Positions 17,360 through 26,624 of a DNA stretch of 64,000 nt are shown here, in pieces. Position 1 is the stretch's first letter. Every line of letters begins with the position of its first letter. The DNA lies in NCBI GenBank assembly GCA_004556655.1, contig SFGF01000015.1:5115-69114 (forward strand), written 5' to 3'. A model generated the notes under the pieces. The model saw only the letters and a program-made list of their open reading frames with translations. It was not told where the DNA came from and did no database searches. The translations under genes were made by a program, and so were the position numbers. The DNA comes from Lachnospiraceae bacterium. GTDB taxonomy: Bacteria > Bacillota > Clostridia > Lachnospirales > Lachnospiraceae.

Positions 17360-18799
17360 TTAGAATTTTTTCCATGTGTCTTTAAAGAAAAGCAAAAGCA
17401 GTGGGAAAATTTCCAGCCTTCCGGCCAACATATCAAAAATCAGCACCAATTTTGCCGGATAAGAAAATATAGAGAAATTAGCGGAAGGACCGACCAGTTC
17501 AAGACCAGGGCCGATATTATTGAACGTTGCCGCAACCGCAGTAAAATTAGTAATCAGATCTTTACCGTCAAATGCCAAAAAAACCATGGAAAAAGAAAAA
17601 ATCATGATATAGATCATCATAAAAACATTTACATTTCTCACGGTTTCATGTTCCACAATTTTTCCGTCTATCTGTATTTTTTTCACCTGTCTTGGATGGA
17701 GATACTGTTTCATTTCTTTTCCGGTAGACTTTAAAAGAATAATAAATCGCGATACTTTAATTCCGCCGCCGGTACTTCCTGCACAGGCACCGATAAACAT
17801 CAACATAACCAGAATCGTTCTGGGAACCTCCGGCCAGACATTGAAATCTGCAGTGGCAAATCCCGTTGTGGTTATAATCGAGGCTACCTGAAAAGCCGCC
17901 TGCTGAAAGGCCTGTCCCAGATTGCCGTAAAGTCCGCGAATCTCACATGCGATGAATAATATCGCGGCTGCAATAATGATCAGATACCAGTGAAGTTCCT
18001 CACTTTTTAATGCCTGTTTCCATTTCTTTGCCAGCATCAGGAAATAAATATTAAAGTTTACTCCAAATAATATCATAAAGATTGTCACAACCACCTGAAT
18101 ATAAGTGGAGTATCCGGCAATACTGTCGTTTTTCACACCAAATCCACCGGTTCCGGCAGTACCGAAGGCAGTGGTAAGCGCATCAAATACAGGCATACCG
18201 CCGCAAAGCAGAAAAATAATTTCTACTACTGTCATTGCCATATAGATTCCATACAATATCTTTGCTGTGGAACGTACCGTAGGTACCAGACGGGATACGG
18301 ATGGACCCGGACTTTCCGCTTTCATAAGATTCATATGAGAACCCCCTGCCATCTTAAGCAGTGCAAGCAGAAAGACAAGAACTCCCATACCACCGATCCA
18401 GTGAGTAAAGCTTCTCCAGAACAACACACATCTGTCCACAGATTCCACTTCCGGTAAAATACTAGCTCCTGTGGTTGTAAAACCGGATACTGTCTCAAAA
18501 AAAGCGTCAATAAAATTTGATGTAGTCCCCGTCATGACAAACGGAAAAGCGCCTATGATACTCATGACAATCCAGCTCAATGCCACCGTAACAAATCCTT
18601 CCCGGATATAAAAGTGCTGATGTTTCGGTTTTTTCCAGGATAATACTGCTCCCAGCAAAAAGCTGATCAATCCGGTCACCACAAAAGCAATGACAGAACT
18701 CTCTTTATAAATGATACCGGTTATAACAGGCAGTATCATAAAAACAGCTTCAATTTTTAAAACCCAACCAATAATAAAAATTATGATTCTATAATTCAT
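17360..18799 (-). CDS. trkH: TrkH family potassium transporter, membrane subunit
   Basis: A 479-residue protein with four M1-P-M2-type repeats. Selectivity-filter-like loops are visible as TTTGASI, GTGGFGVK, TTTGFATADF and NNIGPGLE. The family moves potassium across the membrane with a cytosolic RCK subunit that gates it. That subunit, TrkA, is encoded directly upstream with a 12-base gap, so the two form one transcript. The start follows GTAGGAGG. Either the Trk or the Ktr name would fit; the two-domain TrkA partner favours Trk. Confidence 0.95.
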   Translation of the reverse strand: MNYRIIIFIIGWVLKIEAVFMILPVITGIIYKESSVIAFVVTGLISFLLGAVLSWKKPKHQHFYIREGFVTVALSWIVMSIIGAFPFVMTGTTSNFIDAFFETVSGFTTTGASILPEVESVDRCVLFWRSFTHWIGGMGVLVFLLALLKMAGGSHMNLMKAESPGPSVSRLVPTVRSTAKILYGIYMAMTVVEIIFLLCGGMPVFDALTTAFGTAGTGGFGVKNDSIAGYSTYIQVVVTIFMILFGVNFNIYFLMLAKKWKQALKSEELHWYLIIIAAAILFIACEIRGLYGNLGQAFQQAAFQVASIITTTGFATADFNVWPEVPRTILVMLMFIGACAGSTGGGIKVSRFIILLKSTGKEMKQYLHPRQVKKIQIDGKIVEHETVRNVNVFMMIYIMIFSFSMVFLAFDGKDLITNFTAVAATFNNIGPGLELVGPSANFSIFSYPAKLVLIFDMLAGRLEIFPLLLLFFKDTWKKF

Positions 18800-18811
18800 C
18801 TTTGCAGCCTC

Positions 18812-20170
18812 CTACTTTTCCAGAATGTCCCGGATATCTCCCAGACCTTTCTGTGTAGTTACTACAATTACGGTATCTCCCACTTTAATGGAGTCATTTC
18901 CTCTTGGAATGATAATTCTTCCTTTTCGATTGATACATCCGATCAGAAGATTACTTTTCAATTTCAGATCCTTCAGCATAATATTCACAACCGGGGAATT
19001 CTCACAGATACAAAATTCCAGAGCCTCTGCTTTGTTGTCAAGAATATGATACAAAGTCTCCACATTACTTCCAATCGAATTCTGCATGGCACGGATATAC
19101 TGAAGAATGTAGTCAGTAGTAATATATTTGGGGTAAATTACACTTCCCAGATCCAGCTGTTCAATAATATGGTCGAATGAGATACGATTCACCTTTGTTA
19201 CCAGTTTTGCCTTTGAATTCTCTTTAGCAAACAAAGCCAGCAATATATTTTCCTCATCCATATTGGTAAGTGTCACAAACCCTTCCGCATTCTCGAGGTT
19301 TTCTTCTTTCAGTAGTTTTTTATTGGTCCCGTCTCCGTGAATAATCACTGCTTCCGGAAGAAGTTCAGATAAAAGCTGACACCTGGACTCTGATTTTTCT
19401 ATAATCACAACTTTAATCTTCATATCAAGAAGCTGTTTTGCCAGATAAATCGCAATGGTTCCGCCTCCTACCATCATACAGTTTTTCACCTGATTGGTTT
19501 TCAGACCAATATTTCTAAAAAATTCCGAAGCATTTCTCGGCGACGCAATAATGGAAACAAGGTCGCCGTTTTGAAGGACAAAATCACCATTTGGTATGTA
19601 TGCATCCTCACCACGTTCAACTCCGGATACCAGAACATCACATCTGGCTCTTCGGGGAAGATCGGAAATCGGAATCTGATCCAGTTTAAATTCAGGTTTC
19701 ACTCTGAATTTTAAAAGCTCCACTCTTCCCTTCGCAAAGGTATCAATCTTTATCGCAGATGGAAAACGAAGTACTCGGGCAATTTCCGAAGCTGCTGCAA
19801 GCTCCGGATTGATGATCATAGATATTCCCAGACTTTCTTTGATAAATCCGATCTCTTTATTATAAACAGGATTTCTTACACGGGCTACCGTCTGACAATT
19901 GCTCTGTTTCTTGGCAATCAGACAACACAACAGATTCAGTTCATCTGAACCTGTGACTGCAATCAATAAATGTGCATCCTTGACTCCCGCTTCCGCCAAT
20001 GTTGTGATACTGGAACCATTTCCCACGATTTGAAGGGCATCCAGATCTTCCGCGACCTCCTGAAGTCTTTGATAAGATGAATCGATCACGGTAACATCGT
20101 GATCCTCCTGCGTCAGTTCTTCTGCAAGAGCAAAGCCTACTTTCCCACATCCAATAATGATTATTTTCAT
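18812..20170 (-). CDS. trkA: Trk potassium uptake regulatory subunit TrkA
   Basis: A 452-residue cytosolic protein with duplicated RCK modules: two Rossmann nucleotide-binding domains, beginning IIIGCGKVGFALAEEL (residue 3) and MMVGGGTIAIYLAKQL (about residue 233), each followed by a TrkA-C domain (about 140-220 and 370-450). Acidic residues at the strand ends (VIDSS, IIEKS) suit NAD(H)/nucleotide binding. TrkA gates TrkH, encoded next. Its promoter (20237-20264) is followed by a palindrome in the 5' UTR. The start follows GCGGAGGAAAT. Confidence 0.95.
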   Translation of the reverse strand: MKIIIIGCGKVGFALAEELTQEDHDVTVIDSSYQRLQEVAEDLDALQIVGNGSSITTLAEAGVKDAHLLIAVTGSDELNLLCCLIAKKQSNCQTVARVRNPVYNKEIGFIKESLGISMIINPELAAASEIARVLRFPSAIKIDTFAKGRVELLKFRVKPEFKLDQIPISDLPRRARCDVLVSGVERGEDAYIPNGDFVLQNGDLVSIIASPRNASEFFRNIGLKTNQVKNCMMVGGGTIAIYLAKQLLDMKIKVVIIEKSESRCQLLSELLPEAVIIHGDGTNKKLLKEENLENAEGFVTLTNMDEENILLALFAKENSKAKLVTKVNRISFDHIIEQLDLGSVIYPKYITTDYILQYIRAMQNSIGSNVETLYHILDNKAEALEFCICENSPVVNIMLKDLKLKSNLLIGCINRKGRIIIPRGNDSIKVGDTVIVVTTQKGLGDIRDILEK

Positions 20171-20193
20171 ATTTCCTCCGCATGTATAAAGAT

Positions 20194-20220
20194 AATATTA
20201 AAATTACTTTCTTTAATATT
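20194..20220. repeat. Palindrome in the trkA 5' UTR
   Basis: AATATTAAA and TTTAATATT (9-bp perfect arms, 9-base spacer) lie just after the predicted transcription start and before the ribosome binding site. It could be an operator or an mRNA hairpin; no regulator is visible nearby. Confidence 0.35.
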
Positions 20221-20236
20221 AAAATAGCATAAAGAC

Positions 20237-20264
20237 ATTATATCATTCCGTAGGAAATACTCAA
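20237..20264 (-). promoter_or_regulatory. Promoter for trkA-trkH
   Basis: TTGAGT (20259-20264), 16 bases, then TATAAT (20237-20242) with an extended TG one base upstream. It lies between the hisIE stop and trkA. Confidence 0.6.
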
Positions 20265-20271
20265 GTACTTT

Positions 20272-21555
20272 TTATCTTCTTGCCAGCTCTCTGGTGATAT
20301 CTTCCCAAGTCACTCCTTTTTCTGCCATAAGTACCATGACATGATATAAGAAATCCGAAATCTCGTATTTGATTTCTTCTTTATCTGGATTTTTCGCTGC
20401 AATCACGATTTCTGTACATTCTTCTCCGACCTTTTTCAGAATTTTGTCAATTCCTTTATCAAACAGATAATTGGTATAGGAACCATCCTTCGGATGGGCT
20501 TTCCTGTCGAGAATTACATCATAGACATCCTGAAATACCCGAAGCGGATTCGTATCATCGTACGGCTTTTTCACCAGTTCCTGGAAAAAACAGGTACGAT
20601 TTCCTGTATGACAGGCGGCACCCACCTGGGAAACTTTTGCAAGTATCGTATCATTGTCACAATCCAGTGTCAGAGATTTTACATACTGAACATGTCCGCT
20701 TGTCAATCCTTTGGTCCAAAGCTCGTCTCTGCTTCTGCTCCAATAGGTCATCTTACCGGTTTCCAGTGTGGTTTGAAATGCTTCTTCATTCATATAAGCC
20801 AGCATCAGTACCTCATCGGTTTTATAATCCTGAACAATCACAGGTACCATTCCGTCACTGTTCAGTTTAAAGTCGCTCCATGAAATTTTACTTTCAAACG
20901 TGTTGACCGCAATGCCTTCCTCTTTGCACTCTTTTTTAAAATCCATACGGTCAATTCCCGGATTGCTAATATACTTTCCACTGATACCGTCAATCTGATC
21001 TTCTGCCATCAGGCAAACAATTTCATCTTTCCCCAATACGTCTGTATGTAAAATAACAGGCAATTCTGTCTCCCGGCGAATCCCTTCCTGAAGATTTTCC
21101 AGACAGAGAATTCCTCCTGCATAAGTATCGATCAGTTCCTTATGATTAAGATATTCTGACAACATAAAAATACTGACGAGAATTCTTTCTTTACCAAATT
21201 TTTTGGATACTTCCTCAAGAATCTTCACATTACTTTCTTTTGAAAAATTCAAGACTGCTTTTTCACATCCGGCATAGATTAGTTTTTTCACATCTTCCAT
21301 CCGCTTAACATTGCCTGCACCGATCACAGGGATTTCAGCTGCCTGTACTATTTTCTTTATCCATCCGATGGCTTCTTCATGTTCTGTATCATTGGATGAA
21401 AAATCAAACACCAACAGCTCATCCGCACCGGTATTACCATATTCTTTTGCCAGACGTACCAAATCCCCCTCTTCAAATATCTCATTTTGTCCGAAACCGG
21501 ATACTGCCTGCCCTTTTTTCATATACAGACAGGGTATCATTGTTTTATAATCCAT
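20272..21555 (-). CDS. hisI: HisIE with an N-terminal HisF-like domain
   Basis: A 427-residue three-part protein. Residues 224-324 are HisI (phosphoribosyl-AMP cyclohydrolase) with metal-binding DCDND and AACHTGNRTC. Residues 340-427 are HisE (phosphoribosyl-ATP pyrophosphatase) with VGEECTEIVIAAK and DFLYHVMVLM. These catalyse steps 2 and 3 of histidine synthesis. Residues 1-215 resemble a HisF/HisA barrel (MIPCLYMKKGQAVSGF), but Tyr11 and Phe130 stand where HisF has its catalytic aspartates, so this part should be inactive as a cyclase. It ends the hisZ-G-D-B-IE operon, 14 bases after hisB. The N-terminal domain may be structural or regulatory. Confidence 0.93.
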   Translation of the reverse strand: MDYKTMIPCLYMKKGQAVSGFGQNEIFEEGDLVRLAKEYGNTGADELLVFDFSSNDTEHEEAIGWIKKIVQAAEIPVIGAGNVKRMEDVKKLIYAGCEKAVLNFSKESNVKILEEVSKKFGKERILVSIFMLSEYLNHKELIDTYAGGILCLENLQEGIRRETELPVILHTDVLGKDEIVCLMAEDQIDGISGKYISNPGIDRMDFKKECKEEGIAVNTFESKISWSDFKLNSDGMVPVIVQDYKTDEVLMLAYMNEEAFQTTLETGKMTYWSRSRDELWTKGLTSGHVQYVKSLTLDCDNDTILAKVSQVGAACHTGNRTCFFQELVKKPYDDTNPLRVFQDVYDVILDRKAHPKDGSYTNYLFDKGIDKILKKVGEECTEIVIAAKNPDKEEIKYEISDFLYHVMVLMAEKGVTWEDITRELARR

Positions 21556-21569
21556 GATTTTCCTCTTTC

Positions 21570-22187
21570 CTACAGGCTGCCCTTGGTAGACAGAACACCT
21601 TTTACTCTTTGATCTGATTGTGTAGCTTCATCCAACGCCTTTGCAAATGCTTTAAACATAGCTTCCATAATATGATGGTTATTGACCCCATCCAGAACTT
21701 TGATATGCAGATTCATACCAGCCGCATAACTTACCGCATAGAAAAATTCTCTTGCCATCTCGGTATCCATATCTCCTACCTTCGGAACCGTAAATGCAGC
21801 ATCAAAATTCAGATACGGACGTCCGGATAAATCTACGGCACAAAGCACCAGCGTTTCATCCATCGGAAGAATCATGCTTCCAAACCGACGGATTCCCGCT
21901 TTATCACCGATTGCTTCTTTAATTGCTGTTCCCAGAACGATCCCTGTATCTTCTATAGTATGATGACTGTCCACTTCCAGATCCCCCTGAACCTTGACAT
22001 CCAGTTCAAAAAATCCATGACGGGCAAAGCCATCAAGCATGTGATCAAAAAAACCAATACCGGTATTTAAATCGGATTTTCCCTGACCGTCGATGTCCAG
22101 CGTCATTGTAATTTTTGTCTCTTTTGTATTTCTCTGTACCATTACGCAGCGCTCAGCACCTGTTTCATTTACTTTTTTGATTTCCAT
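21570..22187 (-). CDS. hisB: Imidazoleglycerol-phosphate dehydratase
   Basis: A 205-residue monofunctional HisB. The manganese-binding histidine motifs are visible as FFDHMLDGFARHG, SHHTIEDTGI and NHHIMEAMFKA, with DLSGRPYL between them. It removes water from imidazole glycerol phosphate in histidine synthesis. I chose the ATG at 22187, which has GAGGAGG about nine bases upstream; an upstream in-frame ATG at 22229 lies inside hisD and lacks a site. The hisD stop codon is immediately adjacent, so the genes are probably translationally coupled. Confidence 0.96.
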   Translation of the reverse strand: MEIKKVNETGAERCVMVQRNTKETKITMTLDIDGQGKSDLNTGIGFFDHMLDGFARHGFFELDVKVQGDLEVDSHHTIEDTGIVLGTAIKEAIGDKAGIRRFGSMILPMDETLVLCAVDLSGRPYLNFDAAFTVPKVGDMDTEMAREFFYAVSYAAGMNLHIKVLDGVNNHHIMEAMFKAFAKALDEATQSDQRVKGVLSTKGSL

Positions 22188-22188
22188 C

Positions 22189-23487
22189 TTATTTTTCCTC
22201 CTCAAAACGAACTGCAATCGAATTTGCATGGGCTGTCAGCTGTTCCGACTTTGCAAATTGCTCAATATCTTTATGAACCGGCTCCAGTGCTTCTCTTGAA
22301 TAATAAATAATACTTGATTTTTTTACAAAATCATCCACAGACAGCGGTGAGAAAAATTTTGCTGTTCCATTGGTCGGAAGAATATGATTCGGTCCCGCAA
22401 AATAATCACCAAGAGGCTCACAACTGTATTCTCCAATGAAAATCGCACCTGCATTTCTGATCTTTGTCATCACCTCAAATGGATTCTTGGTCACAATTTC
22501 CAGATGTTCCGATGCTATCTCATTTGCGGTATCAATAGCTTCCTGCATATCATCTGCCACAAGAATATAGCCAAAGTTATCCAAGGATTTTTGTATGATT
22601 GCTTTTCGCTCCAGCACTTCAACAAAACCATCTACTTCTTTGCTCACCTTCTGTGCAAGTTCCATACTGGTAGTGATCAAAATCGCAGATGCCAACTCAT
22701 CATGCTCAGCCTGTGACAGAAGATCAGCCGCCACATAACGAGGATTTGCAGTTTCATCTGCAAGTACTAGAATTTCACTGGGACCGGCAACAGAATCAAT
22801 GCTTACATGGCCATAAACAGCTTTTTTTGCCAAAGCCACATAGATATTACCCGGTCCTACGATCTTATCAACTTTCGGAATACTTTCCGTACCAAACGCC
22901 AGAGCCGCAATCGCCTGTGCACCACCAACTTTGTAGACTTCGTCGGCACCAGCTTCATTTGCAGCTACCAGAACAGTGGGATTTACCTTACCCTGCGCAT
23001 TACATGGGGTAGTCATAATGATTTTATCAACTCCCGCCACTTTCGCCGGCATGATATTCATAAGCACAGAAGATGGATATACCGCTTTTCCTCCCGGTAC
23101 ATATACTCCAACTTTCGCGAGTGGAGTGATCTTCTGTCCCAGCAAAGTACCCTGCTGAGTACTTTTGAACCAGCTGTTTTGTTTTTGAAGTTCGTGGTAA
23201 CTTTTAATATTAACAAGTGCTTTTCGGATCACATCCAAAAGTGCAGGATCAATTTGGTCGTATGCCTCCCTGATCTCTTCCTCCGTCACACGAATATTGG
23301 AAGCATCGATATCAGCTTTGTCAAATTTTCTGGTATAATCAAAAACCGCCTCATCTTTTTTCTCTTTTACCTGTGCGATAATATCCTGTACCCGACTTTC
23401 GTATTCTCCATACTGGCTCGGGCTCCTTTTCAGCATATTCTCAAGTATATTTTTTGTAGTCTCTTTTGTCAGTTTTACAATACGCAT
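22189..23487 (-). CDS. hisD: Histidinol dehydrogenase
   Basis: A 432-residue HisD. Conserved stretches include GVYVPGGKAVYPSSVLMN, KVGGAQAIAALAFGT, GPGNIYVALAKK and SVAGPSEILVLAD, with zinc-ligand histidines in the SQAEHDELA and GPNHILPTNG regions. It makes the last two oxidations from histidinol to histidine with NAD. It lies three bases downstream of hisG and directly before hisB. A long antisense open frame covers part of it but lacks any coding support. The start follows AAGGAGG. Confidence 0.97.
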   Translation of the reverse strand: MRIVKLTKETTKNILENMLKRSPSQYGEYESRVQDIIAQVKEKKDEAVFDYTRKFDKADIDASNIRVTEEEIREAYDQIDPALLDVIRKALVNIKSYHELQKQNSWFKSTQQGTLLGQKITPLAKVGVYVPGGKAVYPSSVLMNIMPAKVAGVDKIIMTTPCNAQGKVNPTVLVAANEAGADEVYKVGGAQAIAALAFGTESIPKVDKIVGPGNIYVALAKKAVYGHVSIDSVAGPSEILVLADETANPRYVAADLLSQAEHDELASAILITTSMELAQKVSKEVDGFVEVLERKAIIQKSLDNFGYILVADDMQEAIDTANEIASEHLEIVTKNPFEVMTKIRNAGAIFIGEYSCEPLGDYFAGPNHILPTNGTAKFFSPLSVDDFVKKSSIIYYSREALEPVHKDIEQFAKSEQLTAHANSIAVRFEEEK

Positions 23488-23490
23488 CTG

Positions 23491-24135
23491 TCATGCCTCC
23501 TTGATGACTTTTTTGAGTTTCTGAATAAGTTCGGAAATCCGTTCACTTTCCATCTTCATACTGACCTGATTCACAACCATACGTGCAGAGAGAGGACACA
23601 CTTCTTCCAGAATACTAAGTCCATTCTCTCTGAGTGTAGAACCGGTCTCCACAATATCACAGATCACTTCGGAAAGTCCTACAATCGGTGCCAGCTCGAT
23701 GGATCCGTTAAGTTTAATGATTTCTACCGTCTGGTGCTTTTTATTATAAAAATAATCCTTTGCAATATTGGGGTATTTGGTGGCTACACGGATCAGCTGA
23801 TTGTTTTCCAGAAGTGGCTTTGCACTCTCCGGTCCACAGACACACATTCTGCATTTGCCAAATCCCAGATCCATTACTTCGTACAGTTTTCTTCCTTCTT
23901 CCAGAATCGTATCTCTTCCCACCACACCGATATCAGCAGCACCATATTCCACGTAAGTAGGAACATCCGGTCCTTTTGCCAGAAAGAATCTTAATTTTAA
24001 TTCCTCATTTACAAATATCAATTTTCTTGTATTCTTATCCTTCATCTCCTCACAGGTAATGCCGACTGCCTCCAGCATTTCCAGAGTTTTATTGGCCAGT
24101 CTTCCTTTTGTGAGTGCAATCGTCAGATATCTCAT
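23491..24135 (-). CDS. hisG: ATP phosphoribosyltransferase, short form
   Basis: A 214-residue HisG opening MRYLTIALTKGRLA, with GAADIGVVGRD and the phosphate-binding CDIVETGSTLRENG. It catalyses the first committed step of histidine synthesis. The protein lacks the C-terminal regulatory domain of the long form; short HisG needs the HisS-like subunit HisZ, encoded immediately upstream. Expected to form a hetero-octamer sensitive to histidine feedback. The start follows AAGGAGG. Confidence 0.97.
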   Translation of the reverse strand: MRYLTIALTKGRLANKTLEMLEAVGITCEEMKDKNTRKLIFVNEELKLRFFLAKGPDVPTYVEYGAADIGVVGRDTILEEGRKLYEVMDLGFGKCRMCVCGPESAKPLLENNQLIRVATKYPNIAKDYFYNKKHQTVEIIKLNGSIELAPIVGLSEVICDIVETGSTLRENGLSILEEVCPLSARMVVNQVSMKMESERISELIQKLKKVIKEA

Positions 24136-24147
24136 ATCCGTTCCTCC

Positions 24148-25401
24148 TTACTGAAAACTTTTCAGATTCGTAATCATAACTTCATCTGTAAAAAGATTGA
24201 TCACCCGGATCTCATCTTCTGTTACAGGATACACCAGATCACCAAACTGATGGTATTTTCCGTAAGAAATATAATCTTCCGGAGTTTTTCCTTCTTCCAT
24301 ACGCATACACTGGGTATCCATCTGGTGATTTCTATGCTCCATCGCCATATGGATTGCCATCTCTCTGCTGCTTTCCTGATATATAATAAGAGTTTTCCCT
24401 TTCATGACAGGAACTTCAATATTCTGCCTTTCCAGGGCACTCATCACCTGCTCCATTACAAGACCGAAACCAATGGCAGGTGCAGGATTGCCAAAATGCT
24501 CCAGAAGGCGATTGTAACGACCTCCTTTTACCAATGGCTCTCCGGTTCCATAGGTATAACCCTGGAAAATAATACCGGTATAGTATCTATATTTGCTCAG
24601 CATACCAAGATCAAAGGTTATGTATTTTTCACATCCATACTGCTGCAGCACCTTATAAATCTCTTCCAGGCGGTCAATTGCTTTCAATGCACCCGGATTA
24701 TTCGTCAATGTTCTTGCTTTCTCAAGCACATCCAAAGAACCAAACAGCTGAGGAAGTGCTGCAAATACATTCGTAAGCTCTACCGAAAGATTCTGTCGTT
24801 CCAGAAGCTCTTCCACACCAAAATAGTTTTTATTTGAGATCAGCTGGCGAAGTTCCAGCACAGTATCTTCAGACATTCCGGCTTCATCAATAAGAGACTT
24901 AAAAAAGTCCACCTGACCCACACTAATCTGAAATTCCGTTAAGCCTGTCTCTTTTAAAAGCTGAACCATCAGCGCTATAATCTCACCGTCTGCATCCACA
25001 GAAGCGTCTCCCAGAAGTTCCACACCCATCTGTGTGGATTCTTTCAGACGTCCCTGATAACTGGAATTATTTACAAAGGTGTTACCTCTATAGCAAAGAC
25101 GCAGTGGAAAATCCTGTTTCTGAAAATGCATCGATGCGGCTCTTGCAATGGAGGGAGTAAAATCCGGCCGCAGCACCAGCGTATTTCCCTCCCGATCAAA
25201 GAATTTATAAAGCTCTCTCGAAGGGGTGGTACCTACCTGTTTACTGAACACATCAAAATATTCAAATGTAGGTGTTTCTATGTCCTGATATCCATACGCA
25301 TGAAATACTTTCTGCAGTTTCTCCTGCAAATACAGTTTTTTCTCGCATTCTGTTCCGTATACGTCTCTGACTCCCTCAGGAGTGTGAAATAGCTGTTTCA
25401 T
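24148..25401 (-). CDS. hisZ: ATP phosphoribosyltransferase regulatory subunit
   Basis: A 417-residue paralogue of histidyl-tRNA synthetase. It has the class II core (TPEGVRDVYGTECEKK, motif 2-like LVLRPDFTPSIAR, motif 3-like GGRYNRLLEHFG) but no typical HisRS C-terminal anticodon-binding domain signature. Next to short hisG it is best read as HisZ, which has no aminoacylation activity and is required for HisG catalysis and feedback. First gene of the operon, read from the consensus promoter at 25470-25498 with a leader of about 60 bases; there is no room for a His T-box. Confidence 0.93.
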   Translation of the reverse strand: MKQLFHTPEGVRDVYGTECEKKLYLQEKLQKVFHAYGYQDIETPTFEYFDVFSKQVGTTPSRELYKFFDREGNTLVLRPDFTPSIARAASMHFQKQDFPLRLCYRGNTFVNNSSYQGRLKESTQMGVELLGDASVDADGEIIALMVQLLKETGLTEFQISVGQVDFFKSLIDEAGMSEDTVLELRQLISNKNYFGVEELLERQNLSVELTNVFAALPQLFGSLDVLEKARTLTNNPGALKAIDRLEEIYKVLQQYGCEKYITFDLGMLSKYRYYTGIIFQGYTYGTGEPLVKGGRYNRLLEHFGNPAPAIGFGLVMEQVMSALERQNIEVPVMKGKTLIIYQESSREMAIHMAMEHRNHQMDTQCMRMEEGKTPEDYISYGKYHQFGDLVYPVTEDEIRVINLFTDEVMITNLKSFQ

Positions 25402-25469
25402 GTCTTATCCTCTTATCTATTATAATTTTACACTTTAATCTGCTAATGTGCTACCATATGAACATAGGT

Positions 25470-25498
25470 ATTATACTTGTCTGATATAAAAATGTCAA
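25470..25498 (-). promoter_or_regulatory. Perfect-consensus promoter for the his operon
   Basis: TTGACA (25493-25498), exactly 17 bases, TATAAT (25470-25475). The TGA stop of recU is embedded in the -35 hexamer, so the promoter and the end of the upstream gene share bases. Confidence 0.8.
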
Positions 25499-26028
25499 TT
25501 CCTCTCTTCCAAATCCTTTCGGATTCCCTCCAGATAGGGTACAAGAATTCCTGAATGATGGGGAAGAAAATATGCAGGATCCAGCTCCTCATATCGAAAA
25601 CGTTTTAATCCCCCATTATTTTTTCTCTGCCAAAATTTCATGAGCTGCCTGAGGGACAAGTAGTAAAACTCATTTCTTCCGGAAAAAAATAGGATTAAAA
25701 ATGCAATTCCCTCCTGCTTTTCAAATTCTGTCATGAACTGTATCTGATGTTCATGTACATTTGCAAGAGGGAATACATCTTCCTTACATTCTTTTGCGTC
25801 AAAACATACCGGTATCCCCTGAACCGCGCCAATATAATCCACCGTACTTTTCTGCTCGAAGTAAGCCAGTGTGATATGCCTGGTTTCTTTGGAAATCTTT
25901 ACAGGTGTGATCGGCGTCGGTATTTTCTGAATCAGGGCCAACCCCTTTTCCCGGTACTGCTCGTTACTTCGATTGATCAATTCTTCCAGTGTGGACCCTC
26001 TCAGTCCACGGGAATTCCATGTTGCCAT
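25495..26028 (-). CDS. recU: Holliday junction resolvase RecU
   Basis: A 177-residue RecU. The PD-(D/E)xK-type active site is visible as STVDYIGAVQG followed by FDAKECK, with the conserved N-terminal STLEELINRSNEQY. It cuts four-way junctions in recombination and chromosome segregation in Firmicutes. It lies between lepB (14-base gap) and the his operon. In Bacillus it pairs with a penicillin-binding protein gene; here it does not. Slightly shorter than the Bacillus protein at the N-terminus, as in other Clostridia. Confidence 0.93.
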   Translation of the reverse strand: MATWNSRGLRGSTLEELINRSNEQYREKGLALIQKIPTPITPVKISKETRHITLAYFEQKSTVDYIGAVQGIPVCFDAKECKEDVFPLANVHEHQIQFMTEFEKQEGIAFLILFFSGRNEFYYLSLRQLMKFWQRKNNGGLKRFRYEELDPAYFLPHHSGILVPYLEGIRKDLEERN

Positions 26029-26042
26029 ACGTATTCCTCCGC

Positions 26043-26609
26043 CTATTCTATCATTCCGATAGAATCAAAAGGATAATACCGGACAGCTGCTTTCGCCAGT
26101 ATCTTATCTCTTGCCACATACGGATGTTCCCATAGTCTGGAGTCTTTAGAATAATTTCTGTTATCACCCAGCATAAAATAGTATCCTTCAGGAACATAAT
26201 AAGGTCCGAAATCTCCTACCGGAGTCTCTCTCAGATAATCTTCCTCCAGTGGTTCTTCTGAGTCATTGATATAAACCATGCCGTCACGAATCTCCACTTT
26301 TTCTCCGGGAAGACCAATCACCCGTTTAATAAACAGTTCCTTTTCATTGTCCGGATACTTAAATATTACAATATCCCCCCGCTCGGGATCACCAAATGTA
26401 TAAGTAAGTCGATTTCCAAAGATCCTGTCTCCGGTCATTATTGTATTTTCCATAGATGCAGAGGGGATCACCGCATTGATCATTACAAAATGCTTGATAA
26501 CAAATACGACAACAAGGACAACTGCGACCAGTACAACATCTTCGATCAACTCATTCATCAACTTCTTTTTCTTATCCTGCCCGGTTTCCTTTTCTTTCTT
26601 TTTCTCCAT
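26043..26609 (-). CDS. lepB: Type I signal peptidase
   Basis: A 188-residue signal peptidase I. A lysine-rich cytosolic N-terminus precedes one membrane anchor (about residues 22-45). The catalytic Ser is in PSASMENTI and the catalytic Lys in FIKRVIGLPGE; box E-like GDNRNYSKDSRLWE follows. It cuts signal peptides from secreted proteins at the outer face of the membrane. The window encodes many clients (pilins, secreted protein, lipoproteins use Lsp instead). It lies 15 bases after the RluA-type gene. One of probably several LepB copies in such genomes. Confidence 0.96.
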   Translation of the reverse strand: MEKKKEKETGQDKKKKLMNELIEDVVLVAVVLVVVFVIKHFVMINAVIPSASMENTIMTGDRIFGNRLTYTFGDPERGDIVIFKYPDNEKELFIKRVIGLPGEKVEIRDGMVYINDSEEPLEEDYLRETPVGDFGPYYVPEGYYFMLGDNRNYSKDSRLWEHPYVARDKILAKAAVRYYPFDSIGMIE

Positions 26610-26624
26610 ATTCTGCCTTCTTTC

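Noticed and set aside
22807..23994. Long plus-strand open frame (395 codons) opposite hisD and hisG
   Set aside because: Antisense shadow of two clear his genes; low-complexity translation and no ribosome binding site.
25402..25469. Histidine T-box leader before hisZ
   Set aside because: Only about 60 bases between promoter and start; too short for a T-box and no terminator stem.
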